A stretch of DNA of 64,000 bases from Planctomycetota bacterium (GCA_033763975.1 JANRJM010000012.1:124001-188000); one strand, 5' to 3'; positions 17,934 through 27,142 are shown, counted from the stretch's first letter. Numbers and translations are program-made. Notes: generated by a model not told the origin, from the sequence alone.

Positions 17934-17966
17934 AAAGAAATGCCCCGGGCACGGGCACCCGGGGCA
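17934..17966 (-). terminator. Rho-independent terminator after the M36 protease gene
   Basis: A 9-bp stem (arms 17958-17966 and 17941-17949, TGCCCCGGG type) is followed on the minus strand by TTTCTTT (17940-17934), about 70 bp past the stop of the fungalysin gene. Confidence 0.75.
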
Positions 17967-18033
17967 TTCATGGTCTTGGTGTTACGCGGGCCCTGTCCGG
18001 ACGCAGCGTCCGGAAATCAGCTCCCGCGAGCGG

Positions 18034-21000
18034 TTACGGGCAGGGCTGGCCGCCGACGACCTGCTCCAGGGCCGCCACGTCGTCCTGGTCGGCGTTGCCG
18101 TCGCCGTTGAAGTCCGGATCGATCGAGGCGTCCGCGCAACCGGAGTTGCCGGCGATGACCTGCGCGAGGCACGCGATGTCGTCCTGATCGACGTTGCCGT
18201 CGGCGTTGATGTCCGGGTTGCAGGGCACGCTGTCGTCACAGAGGCGCCGGAAGACGCGCAGGTCGTCGATGGCGGCCTCGACGATGCTCGCCGTCCCGCT
18301 GTCCTCGGCCCGGAACCGCAGGCGCATCTGGCTCGTGCCCGTCAGCCCGAGGCTCGAGAGCGAGCGGGAGACGGTGACCCAGCCGTTCTGCACGGGCGCG
18401 CCCACCGGGATGCTCTCGAACGTGACCCAGGTGGAGCCGTTGTTGTTCGAGATCTGCACCAGCCACGGATCGCCGTAGGTGGTGCTCACGTTGTTGCTGT
18501 ACCACCGCTGGTACTGGATCTGGAAGTCGCCGGGGCTGGACATGTCGAACACCGGGCTCGTGAGCTGCGTGAACCCGCCGTCGATGTCGAACGTGCCCAC
18601 GCCGGTGCCGGCGTTGCCGTCGGTCACCCAGCAGTTCACGCCAGGGCTCGGCGTCGTGTCATCCTCTGGCTGGGCCGTCGTCCCCTGCGGGTCCATGCGG
18701 TTCCAGTTGCCCGTGGTGGCGGTGTTCGGCCCGACAACCCAGCCCGTGTCGGTCTCCATCGTGTCGTTGATGGGCTCCAGCGTGCTGCTGAACACGGTCG
18801 CGGCGTACGACGACGCCGGCGCGTCGACCGGGTCCGTGCGCACGCCCGCGTTCGTGTTCGTCGAGACGTAGTACCGCACGTCCGCGAAGCACCCCGCACC
18901 CGGGATGGTCGCGGTGTACGAATCGCCGCCCGTGCTGACCAGCGGCCTGGGCGTGAACGCCCCGCCGTCGACCGAGATGAACAGCTGCTGCGTGTTCGGG
19001 GTGATGGTGAGAAGCTGGGGCGACATCGTCACCGTGAACGACGTGGGCGTGTTGGGCTGGAGCTGCGTGGGCAGACCATCGGGGTAGGAGAAGGTCACGC
19101 GCTGGGGAACGTCGAAGGCTTCGACGATGCCCGACGTGGACCCGCCCGTGGGGCTGGTGGCCGAGAAGCCCATGCCGCGAGACGCGAAGGCTTCCCAGAG
19201 GCGCGCGGTGTTGGCCCCGCCGTAACGGACGAGGTCGGACTGAAGGATGGCGTCGCGCTGCTGGAGGTAGTTGGGGTTGGCGGGGGCGAGCTTCATGCCG
19301 TCGACGACGAGCTGCATGATGCGCTCGTTCGCGGCGAACCCGCTGTCGAGGGACATGCGATAGCGCGCCGTGATCAGCGTCGTGCACCACATCTCGCCGT
19401 TGTTGTGGACCGACGCGGTGCTGGTGCCCGGGCCGCTGTTCCAGGGCACGCCCGCCGCCGGGGTGAAGGAACTGATGTCCAGGAAGGTGTGGGGGTTCTT
19501 GGTGAAGTCGGCGGAGTACGGGTAGCGCCGGATGCCGTAGTAGTAGTTGTTGGTCTCGTTGCCGGCCCACAGGTTCAGCGTCGCGAACCCGCCCGTGGTG
19601 TAGGTGCCGAAGAGGTCGTCGCTGGGCTCGGCGGAGAGGCACACGCCGAAGAAGTCGCCCCAGCCCTCGCCCATCGAGCGGGCCTGGGTGCCGGTGAGGG
19701 TCGCCTCGTGGCAGCGGATGCTCAGGCCGTGCGTCAGTTCGTGGTAGATGATGTCCACGTCGAGCCCGCCGTCACGATCGAGCGCCGGGGGCGTCCAGAG
19801 GTACATCTGGCAGCGGGCGGTAGAGCCATCGGTCGAGCTCGACCAGTTCGCGTTGTTGGTGCCCGAGCCGTCCTGCATTTCCATGCGGACGTAGTCGCCC
19901 TGGACGCCGCCGCGCCCGAAGTTGTCGGCCTGGTAGTTGCCGGCGGGCTCGTCGAAGCCCATGGCCCAGAGCCGGTCGTGGTAGGAGTTCGCCGTGTAGA
20001 AGCCCTGCGTCACGGTCGCGAGCGAATAGTTCGTGGGGATCTCGGTGATGACGTTGGCGCCGTCCACCGCGATCGGCAGGTCGAAGAGGCGAGCCGCGCT
20101 GATGGGGCGCCCGTTGGGGTCGGGCGTGTTCGACGTGCCGTCACGGTCGAGGTACGCGTCGACGTTGTTGCCGGTCGTCGTGTCGCCGCCGTCGGGGATC
20201 CACCCGTTGGGCGAGAAGGCGATGATGTCGGCCGGCTGCACGGTGACGAGCTGGCGCGGCACGAAGGGGGCCTGCGAGCCGTCGGGCGAGCTGGGCCCGG
20301 GCGTGTAGGGCGCCGGGCTGTCTGACGTGTAGACGCGGTAGGTCACGGGCTGGGTGGTGTCGTTGCACAGCCAGTTGTGACGCCAGAGCACCTCGCCGCT
20401 GATCGCGTCGAGGATGACGTCGTACGTGTGCCCCACGCCGGGCGTGGGGATGACGACGTGGAACGCCGGACGCATCGTGTCGCGGGTCGTCGCGAAGTAC
20501 ACGCGCTCCGTGGTCACCGGGGTCCAGGTGTCGAACTCGGGGCCGACGGTCCAGGTCGTCTTCTCGCTGGCGCCGACCGACTCGTTGGGGGTGATCGCGC
20601 CCGAGACATACACGCCCGCGTCGCGGGCCGCCAGGCGGATGGCGTCGCCCGCCTCGATGGTGGCGGCGGGGACGTTCCAGCCCTCGGCGGGCTCGGGCAC
20701 GATTGAGCTGCTGACGTTGATGATCTCGCCCCGGGCCGTCACGTTCGCCCGCAGGATGTTCCCGTAGACCTTGACCCCGCCAATCGCCTGCTGCAGCGTG
20801 ACGTGGTGCATGATCCCGTGGGTCGAGAAGTCACGGGCGACCATGGCCGCGTCGAGGTCCGCCGCCGAGAGCCCGAAGAGGTCGGCCTGCTCGAGCAGGA
20901 ACGACTTGACGACCTCGACCGGGGCCGCGTTGCTGGGCCCGCTGAGGAACGCCGCGGTCGACCGCACGAAGTGGGGCGTGCCGAAGAGGTGGTGGTCATC

Positions 21001-21318
21001 GCTGCGCAGCTGCGGGACGCGGGCCGCCAGCGTCGCGAGCGCCGCCTCGCGGCGCTGCCAGGCCTCGCTCGCGCGGTACGCGCGGAGCGACGCCTCGACC
21101 GCCTCGCTGGGCAGCTCGTTCTGCGTCTGGCGGATGTCGAAGAACCGCTCGCCGTTCAAGTGCACGTCGGGCGTGTGGTCACCCAGGACCTCGTCGCCGC
21201 CCTTGGGCGGCGACGCCAGCGACGTACCCGACAGCGCGAGCAACGCCGCCGCCGTCATGCCGCACGTCAGACCCATCGGCCCGCTCGCGCGGCGCCACGT
21301 GGAACTCATCCCCTGCAT
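18034..21318 (-). CDS. Secreted M36 fungalysin-family protease with C-terminal dockerin
   Basis: 1094 residues. The ATG at 21318 is kept because an AAAGG site precedes it; a signal peptide follows (core MTAAALLALSGTSLA). Residues about 80-300 are an FTP-type propeptide (KSFLLEQADLFGLSAADL, GGVKVYGNIL). The M36 catalytic domain has the zinc site HELTHG (about 525) and the glutamate motif GEGWGDFF. Later come a bacterial pre-peptidase or carbohydrate-binding-like beta domain with QISNNNGSTWVTFE and the dockerin, which has a slightly longer linker and the variant NADQDDV in its second loop. Fungalysins are extracellular zinc endopeptidases. With the M1 and metzincin genes it gives this island three unrelated protease folds on one anchoring domain. 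Confidence 0.92.
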   Translation of the reverse strand: MQGMSSTWRRASGPMGLTCGMTAAALLALSGTSLASPPKGGDEVLGDHTPDVHLNGERFFDIRQTQNELPSEAVEASLRAYRASEAWQRREAALATLAARVPQLRSDDHHLFGTPHFVRSTAAFLSGPSNAAPVEVVKSFLLEQADLFGLSAADLDAAMVARDFSTHGIMHHVTLQQAIGGVKVYGNILRANVTARGEIINVSSSIVPEPAEGWNVPAATIEAGDAIRLAARDAGVYVSGAITPNESVGASEKTTWTVGPEFDTWTPVTTERVYFATTRDTMRPAFHVVIPTPGVGHTYDVILDAISGEVLWRHNWLCNDTTQPVTYRVYTSDSPAPYTPGPSSPDGSQAPFVPRQLVTVQPADIIAFSPNGWIPDGGDTTTGNNVDAYLDRDGTSNTPDPNGRPISAARLFDLPIAVDGANVITEIPTNYSLATVTQGFYTANSYHDRLWAMGFDEPAGNYQADNFGRGGVQGDYVRMEMQDGSGTNNANWSSSTDGSTARCQMYLWTPPALDRDGGLDVDIIYHELTHGLSIRCHEATLTGTQARSMGEGWGDFFGVCLSAEPSDDLFGTYTTGGFATLNLWAGNETNNYYYGIRRYPYSADFTKNPHTFLDISSFTPAAGVPWNSGPGTSTASVHNNGEMWCTTLITARYRMSLDSGFAANERIMQLVVDGMKLAPANPNYLQQRDAILQSDLVRYGGANTARLWEAFASRGMGFSATSPTGGSTSGIVEAFDVPQRVTFSYPDGLPTQLQPNTPTSFTVTMSPQLLTITPNTQQLFISVDGGAFTPRPLVSTGGDSYTATIPGAGCFADVRYYVSTNTNAGVRTDPVDAPASSYAATVFSSTLEPINDTMETDTGWVVGPNTATTGNWNRMDPQGTTAQPEDDTTPSPGVNCWVTDGNAGTGVGTFDIDGGFTQLTSPVFDMSSPGDFQIQYQRWYSNNVSTTYGDPWLVQISNNNGSTWVTFESIPVGAPVQNGWVTVSRSLSSLGLTGTSQMRLRFRAEDSGTASIVEAAIDDLRVFRRLCDDSVPCNPDINADGNVDQDDIACLAQVIAGNSGCADASIDPDFNGDGNADQDDVAALEQVVGGQPCP

Positions 21319-22111
21319 GAATCAAGCCTTTCTCCACGCCCGCGCGTGGCCAGATTTCCCCACGACGCCCGCATCACATCACCAGACCATCACCGAAACC
21401 GATCGATCCGTTCTTCGGCGTCGCCCACGTCCGGCGGCCCGGCTGGCCGTCCGAAAACGCTCCTCTGCCCGTTCACCATGCTCCTCACGACCACCGCCGT
21501 CACCCGGCAGAGGCCTCTCCGTTCAGAACTGCTCGGGGCGCACCGTCCGCGCCCACGGGTGTGGTATATCGACTTTGCCCACGCCCGCAAGCCCCGCCTC
21601 TTCGCACTTCGGTAACTTTTTCGGCCCCATCGCGATCCGATCAAAGTCCAAAAATGCAGAGAGCAGGGCGCTGCCGCCCCGCTCCCCGCGAACCTCACGT
21701 CTCCTCCTTCTGGTGCCGGATCACGGGCACGGCGAGCCGGCGACGACCTGCTCCAACGCCGCGATGTCCTCATGGTCGACGTTCCCGTCCCGGTCGAAGT
21801 CCGGGTCGGCCTCCGGGTGCTCGCCGACCTTGACAGGCCGCCCGCGGACACCCCGCGCTCGTCGTGCGTGTTCGGCCGGAGGCGCCCCGTCCGCCTCCCA
21901 CCACGAGCCGACGCGGCTCGGTGCGAGGAGCGGGAGGCGAACGGGCGCGACCGGTCGAACACGAGAGCCCCGTGGCCCCGCAGTCGTCCAGCGACGCCGC
22001 CCTACCCGTGTCACGCACGTTCAGGAGAATTTTCAACTCTTGAAAGCGTCCGCGTGTCCCTCGACAGCACCCGATGCCCGGCGAGCGGCCTCGACCGCTT
22101 GGTTGAACTTC
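21319..22111. other. Long intergenic region with a dockerin relic
   Basis: About 790 bp between the M36 start and the next promoter. GC is lower in places (for example 21555-21665). No complete gene is evident; the only recognisable coding signal is the half dockerin at 21721-21813. The Arg-rich frames over the rest do not look like protein. Confidence 0.5.
21721..21813 (-). pseudogene. Orphan second half of a dockerin domain
   Basis: Thirty codons plus stop encode ADPDFDRDGNVDHEDIAALE followed by QVVAGSPCP, matching the second calcium loop, helix and terminal Cys-Pro of the family. The first half-dockerin and any catalytic domain are missing: upstream in this frame the sequence is Arg/Gly/Pro-rich and unrelated, and neither of the other two minus frames restores it. 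One substitution, His for Gln in DHEDI, is unique in this window. It is most simply the 3' scar of a deleted or decayed dockerin gene, though a short translated product starting upstream (up to 22014) cannot be excluded. Confidence 0.65.
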
Positions 22112-22139
22112 TTGACGCCCGTGTAAACCGTGGTAGGCT
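22112..22139 (+). promoter_or_regulatory. Predicted promoter TTGACG-N16-TAGGCT
   Basis: The -35 is at 22112-22117 and the -10 at 22134-22139, 64 bp before ATG 22204. The boxes and spacing match those at 8441 and 9511. Confidence 0.6.
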
Positions 22140-22203
22140 GGGCCGCCTGCGCTCCAGCGTGGCGCGCGGGCGGTGTGTCAGCCAGGGGTGAAGGAGTCTC
22201 GCC

Positions 22204-24168
22204 ATGTCGCGTGGATTGCTGTTGTCGCTCGTTGCCGGGGCCGCTCCGTGCTTCGCCCAGGTCGTTCAGCCCGCGGACCCTATCGAGGAGTCCATCATCC
22301 TGCAGGGCGGCGGGTACGAGTCTCGCGCGCCCGGGTTCGTCTACGACAACCTGAGCCAGACCTTCGGCCAGACCCCCGCCCGCTGGGGCAGCGTGACGAA
22401 CTGGAAGCACCTGCTCGAGGACGTCTCCTTCGCGCCCGGCCCGTGGGCCAACGCCAGCACTCGCGTGATCGACCAGATCTCGTGGGGCATCCGGCGCGCC
22501 GCGGGCGGGCCGTACGCCTGCGACGTCAACTTCAAGTTCTGGGACAAGGACGACGTGAACTTCGCGGGCTTCGCGGCCCCCGGCGCCGTCATGATCAACC
22601 CCGGCGCGACCCCCATCGCGGACCTCACGATCGCCCTCGCGAACCAGGGCACCCCGGCCGGCGGCGCCGTGGGCAACCAGTTCACCAACACCCTCACCAC
22701 GCCGATCAGCATCCCGGACGACGGGTTCTGGCTCGAGGCCAGCATCTACGAGCCCGGCACCACGACCTACCTGACGACCGACAACTTCCGCTGGGTTGTG
22801 GCGACCAACTCGAACCTCGCCGCCCCCGCCAACCCCGCCACCATCGGCAGCACCATCCTCGACATCGGCTTCGACGCCGACAACAACGGCACCTTCACCG
22901 GCGCCGCCGCCGCCGGCGCCACCATCGAACGCCGCATCTATAACCTCGGCACGCCCACCCGCTCGGCCGGGTACATGTTCCGCGTCCGGGGCGACATCCC
23001 CCCGCCCCCGCCCCCCACCACGCGCACCAACGCCGGCTGCATCCCTGACTCCGGCTACTCCAACAGCGGCAGCCTCGCCGGCGGCGACGTCGCCTGGTAC
23101 GAGGTCTGCCTCGTCACCGACGCCACCGACGCCCTCGTCCAGTTCCTCGACGCCGACACCGAGGGCAGCACCGCCGACGTCTCCCTCGCCCTCTTCAACT
23201 CCGATGGGCAGGTCGTCTCCACCGACGCCGACAGCGGCAGCGGCGCGAACGCGCAGCTCTCCTTCGGCGTCGGCCGGCGCGCCGCCGTCGGCGATGGCGT
23301 GCAGTACGACGGGCGCAACGGGCAGCTCTTCGCCGGCACGTACTACGTCGCCGTCGCACCCGCCGGCTCCACCTTCGGCGACGGCTTCACCGTCGGCGCC
23401 GGCGCGGGCAGCGGCAGCTTCACCCTCAACCTCGCGACCAACGTCAACGGCACCCCCGCCGCCCCCAGCGTTGCACCCATCGTCAACCACGTCGACTACT
23501 CCTCCGTGCCCCCCACCGGCCCCATCGGCTTCCCCGATGCCCGCCAGGGCCTGGGCGTCGGCGTCGCCCTCCGCGGCGTGCTCTGGTCCACCTTCGAGGT
23601 CGGCGCTGAGGCCGGCTCGGGCGACTCATTCCTCGACATCGACTTCGCCCGCCTCTGCACCAACGTCGCCGACGGCGTCGCCTACATCTTCAACTCCAAC
23701 GGCGACTTCGTCGCCTACTCCGACGACGAGGGCGAGGGCAACCTCCCGCAGTTCTCCTTCGGCGCCGGCAGCGGCCCGCGCACCTACCCGCCCGCGCTGA
23801 GCACCTTCGAAGGCCTCAACGGCACCCTCCCCGCCGGCACCTACTACATGGCCACCGCCCTCTTCGACACCGACGATCTCCAGGCCATCGGCCAGGGCCG
23901 CTTCCACGTCCGCGGGCTCTCCGGCTCGGCCTACACCCTCGGCGCCGACATCTACTCCGGCGGCACGCCCGGCTCCGCCTGCGACCCCGACGTGAACCAG
24001 GACGGCAACGTCGATCAGGACGACATCTCCTGCCTCGCGCAGGCGGTCGCCGGCGACCCCACCTGCCTCGGCGGCGGCGTCGACCCTGACTTCAACCGCG
24101 ACGGCAACGTCGACCAGGACGACATCGCCGCCCTCGAGCAGAGCGTCGGCGGCGCCCCCTGCCCGTAA
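22204..24168 (+). CDS. Secreted pre-peptidase/DVUA0089-like protein with dockerin
   Basis: 654 residues with a strong GAAGGAG ribosome-binding site and a signal peptide ending at CFAQ. Residues 25-255 form a beta-rich domain of unknown function. After a polyproline linker there are two similar domains (about 275-425 and 430-585) of the bacterial pre-peptidase/DVUA0089 type: both have SLALFNSDGQVVSTDADS or YIFNSNGDFVAYSDDE, then an LPAGTYYMA-type strand. Such domains bind calcium and support secreted proteins. The dockerin (593-654) has the longer CLGGGVDPDF linker shared with the 35619 and 42257 genes. No enzymatic motif is seen. Its own promoter and terminator flank it. Confidence 0.8.
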   Translation: MSRGLLLSLVAGAAPCFAQVVQPADPIEESIILQGGGYESRAPGFVYDNLSQTFGQTPARWGSVTNWKHLLEDVSFAPGPWANASTRVIDQISWGIRRAAGGPYACDVNFKFWDKDDVNFAGFAAPGAVMINPGATPIADLTIALANQGTPAGGAVGNQFTNTLTTPISIPDDGFWLEASIYEPGTTTYLTTDNFRWVVATNSNLAAPANPATIGSTILDIGFDADNNGTFTGAAAAGATIERRIYNLGTPTRSAGYMFRVRGDIPPPPPPTTRTNAGCIPDSGYSNSGSLAGGDVAWYEVCLVTDATDALVQFLDADTEGSTADVSLALFNSDGQVVSTDADSGSGANAQLSFGVGRRAAVGDGVQYDGRNGQLFAGTYYVAVAPAGSTFGDGFTVGAGAGSGSFTLNLATNVNGTPAAPSVAPIVNHVDYSSVPPTGPIGFPDARQGLGVGVALRGVLWSTFEVGAEAGSGDSFLDIDFARLCTNVADGVAYIFNSNGDFVAYSDDEGEGNLPQFSFGAGSGPRTYPPALSTFEGLNGTLPAGTYYMATALFDTDDLQAIGQGRFHVRGLSGSAYTLGADIYSGGTPGSACDPDVNQDGNVDQDDISCLAQAVAGDPTCLGGGVDPDFNRDGNVDQDDIAALEQSVGGAPCP

Positions 24169-24239
24169 CACCGCGCTGACCGCGCGAGCCCGAAGCGCCA
24201 GCGAGGGCGCTTCTCCTCACCGCACCGCAACCGCTTGAT

Positions 24240-24270
24240 CGCCCCGGGCCCTCGCCCGGGGCGTTTTTTT
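24240..24270 (+). terminator. Rho-independent terminator
   Basis: The 10-bp stem CGCCCCGGGC (24240-24249) / GCCCGGGGCG (24254-24263) with a 4-nt loop is followed by seven T (24264-24270). Confidence 0.9.
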
Positions 24271-24354
24271 GTTAAGAGCCTCTCGCAGGGCGCACGGCAC
24301 CCGCGCCGCCGGCAGGGGCGAATCCACGGCCGCGATCGCACCGCGCTCTGCCGC

Positions 24355-24588
24355 TCAGCCGCTGCGGGTGTTGTCGCCCGCCTTCATGAGCCGCTCGCCC
24401 TGCTCGGGCGTCATCGAGCCCTCGGCGATGTACGCGGCGATCTCGCGCCGGGTGCGCTCGCGCGCGACGGACGAGATCACGTTCGCCACCGAGCGAATGA
24501 GCACGACGAGCACGATGCCGCTGAAGATCAGCACCGGCGTGAGCACGTTGCGATCCGCGATCGTCTCCACCATCTGGTTGACGTCCAT
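24355..24588 (-). CDS. Small single-span membrane protein with SHOCT-like C-terminus
   Basis: 77 residues from ATG 24588, preceded by AGAGGAG. One hydrophobic helix (about 15-35, VLTPVLIFSGIVLVVLI) is followed by a basic stretch and EIAAYIAEGSMTPEQGERLM, which resembles the short SHOCT-type helix pair (in-order leucine/glycine turn 'GSMTPEQGERLM'). Proteins of this type are frequent in planctomycetes next to envelope regulators, but the function is unknown. It is separate from its neighbours, with about 90 bp to the next minus-strand gene. Confidence 0.65.
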   Translation of the reverse strand: MDVNQMVETIADRNVLTPVLIFSGIVLVVLIRSVANVISSVARERTRREIAAYIAEGSMTPEQGERLMKAGDNTRSG

Positions 24589-24677
24589 GGCCACTCCTCT
24601 CGGCGCGCACCCCGCCCCGGGTTTCCCGCCCGTGTTCTTCTCCAAACCCCGGCGTGGGTTTCACCCGACCACGAACA

Positions 24678-25553
24678 TTACCCCGCGCCCCCGTAGGGCC
24701 AGGGGGCGCGCGCACCGCGCTCGACGAGCCGCACGAGCCCCAGCACCGCCGAGTACACGCTGAAGGCCAGCAGCCCGCGCCGATCCATCCCGCCCCTCGA
24801 GGCCCGCACGCTCATGAGGTCGCCCAGCAGCGACGCCGTCCACGTCGCCCCGTCGAACTGCGTGTCGACCACCGCCCGGGGGGCCTGCCCGGCGAGGCGC
24901 AGCGCCAGCCGGTCGGCGTTGTCGATGTCCGTCAGCCCGCGCTCGTCGCCCAGCGTCTCGCGGAACGAGAACGTGCTCCCGTCGCAGCGCAGGTGCGTGC
25001 CGTCGCGCAGGTGGAGGTCGACCAGTTCCACGTACGACGCCTGCCGGTCGCGGACGGTGCGGTCCTCGGGGATCGGCAGGCCGCTCGTCGGCTCGACCCG
25101 CGTGCGGAGATAGTCCCCCACGCCGCGATCCCGCACCTGCTCCTGCACCGTGCGGCTCCGCCCGCGCACGATGAGGCGGATGTCCGACGCCCGCAGGGGC
25201 ATGCTCTCGGCGGGCCCCCCGCGCGCCCGCGCAAACTCGGCCATGTACAGGGGCTCGGGGGCGCCCAGCGCCGCCCGCAGCACGCGCAGGCACGGCGGCT
25301 CGGTCATGCGGCGCAGGTGCTCGTTCGACACGCCAAGACCCACGACGCCCTCCTCGAGCAGGCGGCGCAGCCCGACCCCGCACTCCCCGAGATCACCCCG
25401 GTACACCATCGCCGGGGTCGTGCGGCGGGCCGTCAGGGCCGCGTCCTGCGGCGCGAAGCCGAACGCCCGCTCGAGCAGGTCCGCGACGAACTCGGGCCCA
25501 GCGCCCGGGGGCCATCGCGCCACGAACACGTACCCCCGCATCGCGTCGCTCAT
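24678..25553 (-). CDS. Conserved-looking hypothetical protein
   Basis: 291 residues; family not recognised. There is no signal peptide or clear membrane segment until a weakly hydrophobic C-terminal stretch near 260-275 (LLAFSVYSAVLGLVRLV). The central part has alternating charged strands (SDIRLIVRGRSRTV, YVELVDLHLRDGTHLRCDG) with codon use like the neighbours, so it appears to be a real gene. The start is only 35 bp from the divergent aat start. A slightly later ATG (MRGYVFVARW) is possible. No function is proposed. Confidence 0.7.
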   Translation of the reverse strand: MSDAMRGYVFVARWPPGAGPEFVADLLERAFGFAPQDAALTARRTTPAMVYRGDLGECGVGLRRLLEEGVVGLGVSNEHLRRMTEPPCLRVLRAALGAPEPLYMAEFARARGGPAESMPLRASDIRLIVRGRSRTVQEQVRDRGVGDYLRTRVEPTSGLPIPEDRTVRDRQASYVELVDLHLRDGTHLRCDGSTFSFRETLGDERGLTDIDNADRLALRLAGQAPRAVVDTQFDGATWTASLLGDLMSVRASRGGMDRRGLLAFSVYSAVLGLVRLVERGARAPWPYGGAG

Positions 25554-25588
25554 TCAGGTATCGTGCGCGCCCTCACGCGGCGTGTCCA

Positions 25589-26275
25589 ATGTCCGACCGT
25601 GCCCGCCACTCCCCGTCCGCCATCACCCCCGCCCAGCGCGCGGTGCTCGACGCCGTTCTCGCCATGTACCGCCAGGGCTGGTTCCCGATGCACGACGACC
25701 GCAGCGGCGGGCTGCGCTGGGTCCAGCCCCGCAAGCGCGCCGTCATCCCGCTCGACCACCGCTTCCACGTCCCCCGGTCGCTGCGGGCGCGCATCCGCGC
25801 CGGACGATTCCGCATCACCTCCGACGCCGACTTCCCCCGCGTCGTGCGTGCCTGCGCCCAGCCCCGCCCGGAACGCCCCTCCACCTGGCTCGACGACGAC
25901 ATCGTCGCCCTCTTCGACCTCCTCCACCGCGCCGGGCACGCCCACAGCGTCGAGGCCTGGCTTCCCGGCCCGGGCGCTCCCGCCCCCGCCGCCCCGGGCG
26001 CAATCGTCGGCGGGCTGTACGGCCTGTGCGTCGGCAGCGTGTTCTGCGGCGAGTCCATGTTCTCCCGCCCCGACCTCGGCGGCACCGACGCCAGCAAGGT
26101 CTGCCTCGTCCGCCTCGTCGAACATCTGCGCGCGCGCGGCTTCACCATGCTCGATTCTCAACTCGCCAACCCCCACCTCGACCAGTTCGGCGCCATCGAG
26201 ATCGACGCGCGCGAGTACCAGGCCCACCTCGACTCGGCCGCCCTCGAACCACGGGCCTGGACGCCCTTCAACTGA
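25589..26275 (+). CDS. aat: Leucyl/phenylalanyl-tRNA--protein transferase
   Basis: 228 residues, the normal size. It transfers Leu or Phe from aminoacyl-tRNA to proteins with N-terminal Arg or Lys, marking them for ClpS/ClpAP degradation. Diagnostic segments are MYRQGWFPM near the start, GLYGLCVGSVFCGESMFS and DASKVCLVRLVEHLRARG, ending with LANPHLDQFGAIEI. The N-terminal 20 residues are not conserved, so initiation could be slightly downstream. Only 35 bp separate it from the divergent hypothetical gene, leaving little room for two normal promoters. Confidence 0.95.
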   Translation: MSDRARHSPSAITPAQRAVLDAVLAMYRQGWFPMHDDRSGGLRWVQPRKRAVIPLDHRFHVPRSLRARIRAGRFRITSDADFPRVVRACAQPRPERPSTWLDDDIVALFDLLHRAGHAHSVEAWLPGPGAPAPAAPGAIVGGLYGLCVGSVFCGESMFSRPDLGGTDASKVCLVRLVEHLRARGFTMLDSQLANPHLDQFGAIEIDAREYQAHLDSAALEPRAWTPFN

Positions 26276-26347
26276 CTTCTTCCCGCGGCCGCGCTTCGCC
26301 CGCCCGGCGCTATCGCCGCTCCGCCCGAGGCGTGTCCAATCCCGCGC

Positions 26348-27106
26348 TCACCGCGGCGGGCGCCACCCGCTCCCGCACTCCGGGCAGCGGTCCAGGCCGG
26401 TCGTGGTGGTCATGTCGTACCCGCACACCTCGCACCGCCCCGCGTACCACCGGCGACGGCGCTTCGCCAGCAGCGGCAGCAACACCGCCGGCCCCATCAC
26501 GAACAGCCCCACCGCCCCGCACAGGCTCAGCCCCAGGTACGTCCCCGTCGCGCACACACAATCCTCGCGCCGGCGCACCAGCACGTCGAGCGGGATGATC
26601 GCCGCGGCTTCCACGATCGTTCCCATGAACAGGCGCGCCGACAGACGCTGCAGCACGCTCTCGGGCCGCCCCCGCCTGGTGAACGCGATCAGCAGGGGCG
26701 TGCTCACCAGCCACCCCGCCGCCAGCACGCCCGCGCCCGCCCACCCGATGAACTCGTCGCTGGGGTTGTTCGCCCCCACCACCACGATCACCGCGTTTCC
26801 GACGGCCAGCACCAGCCCGGTGGCGAGCGCGCCCACCAGCAGACCCGCGACGATCAGGCTCCACACGATGCCCCGCCCGTCGCCCGCGGCCCCGGGCTTG
26901 CGGATGGGCCACAGGAACAGCACGTGCAGCCCGACGAACGCCAGCGTCGTCACGATCGACGTGACGCCGCCCGTTTCGTCCAGGTTGGTCGCGGATTCCA
27001 GGTGCCACATGAACGGCATGCCGATCATGTAGCCGGCCAGCGCGATGACCACGAGGTAGAGCCCCGCAGCCACGCCGCGCCGTTTGAACACCCCCATCGT
27101 CCGCAT
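26348..27106 (-). CDS. Multi-pass membrane protein with C-terminal zinc ribbon
   Basis: 252 residues with about six hydrophobic segments (around 15-35, 55-70, 85-110, 122-142, 160-175, 195-215). The C-terminus carries CEVCGYDM and LDRCPECG, a four-Cys zinc ribbon of the short rubredoxin-like kind found on many planctomycete membrane proteins. No transport or enzyme motif is recognised. It is convergent with aat, 72 bp away, and 36 bp downstream of the TlpA-like gene on the same strand, so the two may be cotranscribed. Confidence 0.7.
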   Translation of the reverse strand: MRTMGVFKRRGVAAGLYLVVIALAGYMIGMPFMWHLESATNLDETGGVTSIVTTLAFVGLHVLFLWPIRKPGAAGDGRGIVWSLIVAGLLVGALATGLVLAVGNAVIVVVGANNPSDEFIGWAGAGVLAAGWLVSTPLLIAFTRRGRPESVLQRLSARLFMGTIVEAAAIIPLDVLVRRREDCVCATGTYLGLSLCGAVGLFVMGPAVLLPLLAKRRRRWYAGRCEVCGYDMTTTTGLDRCPECGSGWRPPR

Positions 27107-27142
27107 GCGTGCAGACTCACCCGTTCGCGCGGCGTGCGCGCC

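Noticed and set aside
14691-18110. 1139-codon open frame on the plus strand
   Set aside because: It is antisense to the metzincin gene with HEVGHQFAGRH, P domain and dockerin; composition is typical of a mirror frame.
17419-20325. 968-codon open frame on the plus strand
   Set aside because: It lies antisense to the M36 protease and its neighbour, is dominated by Val/Arg/Ala/Gly/Asp from GC-rich third positions and shows no domain; the opposite strand has clear enzyme motifs.
21814-22014. Extension of the half dockerin into a 97-residue protein
   Set aside because: Upstream residues are Arg/Pro/Gly-rich without signal peptide or similarity to dockerin proteins; kept as a relic.
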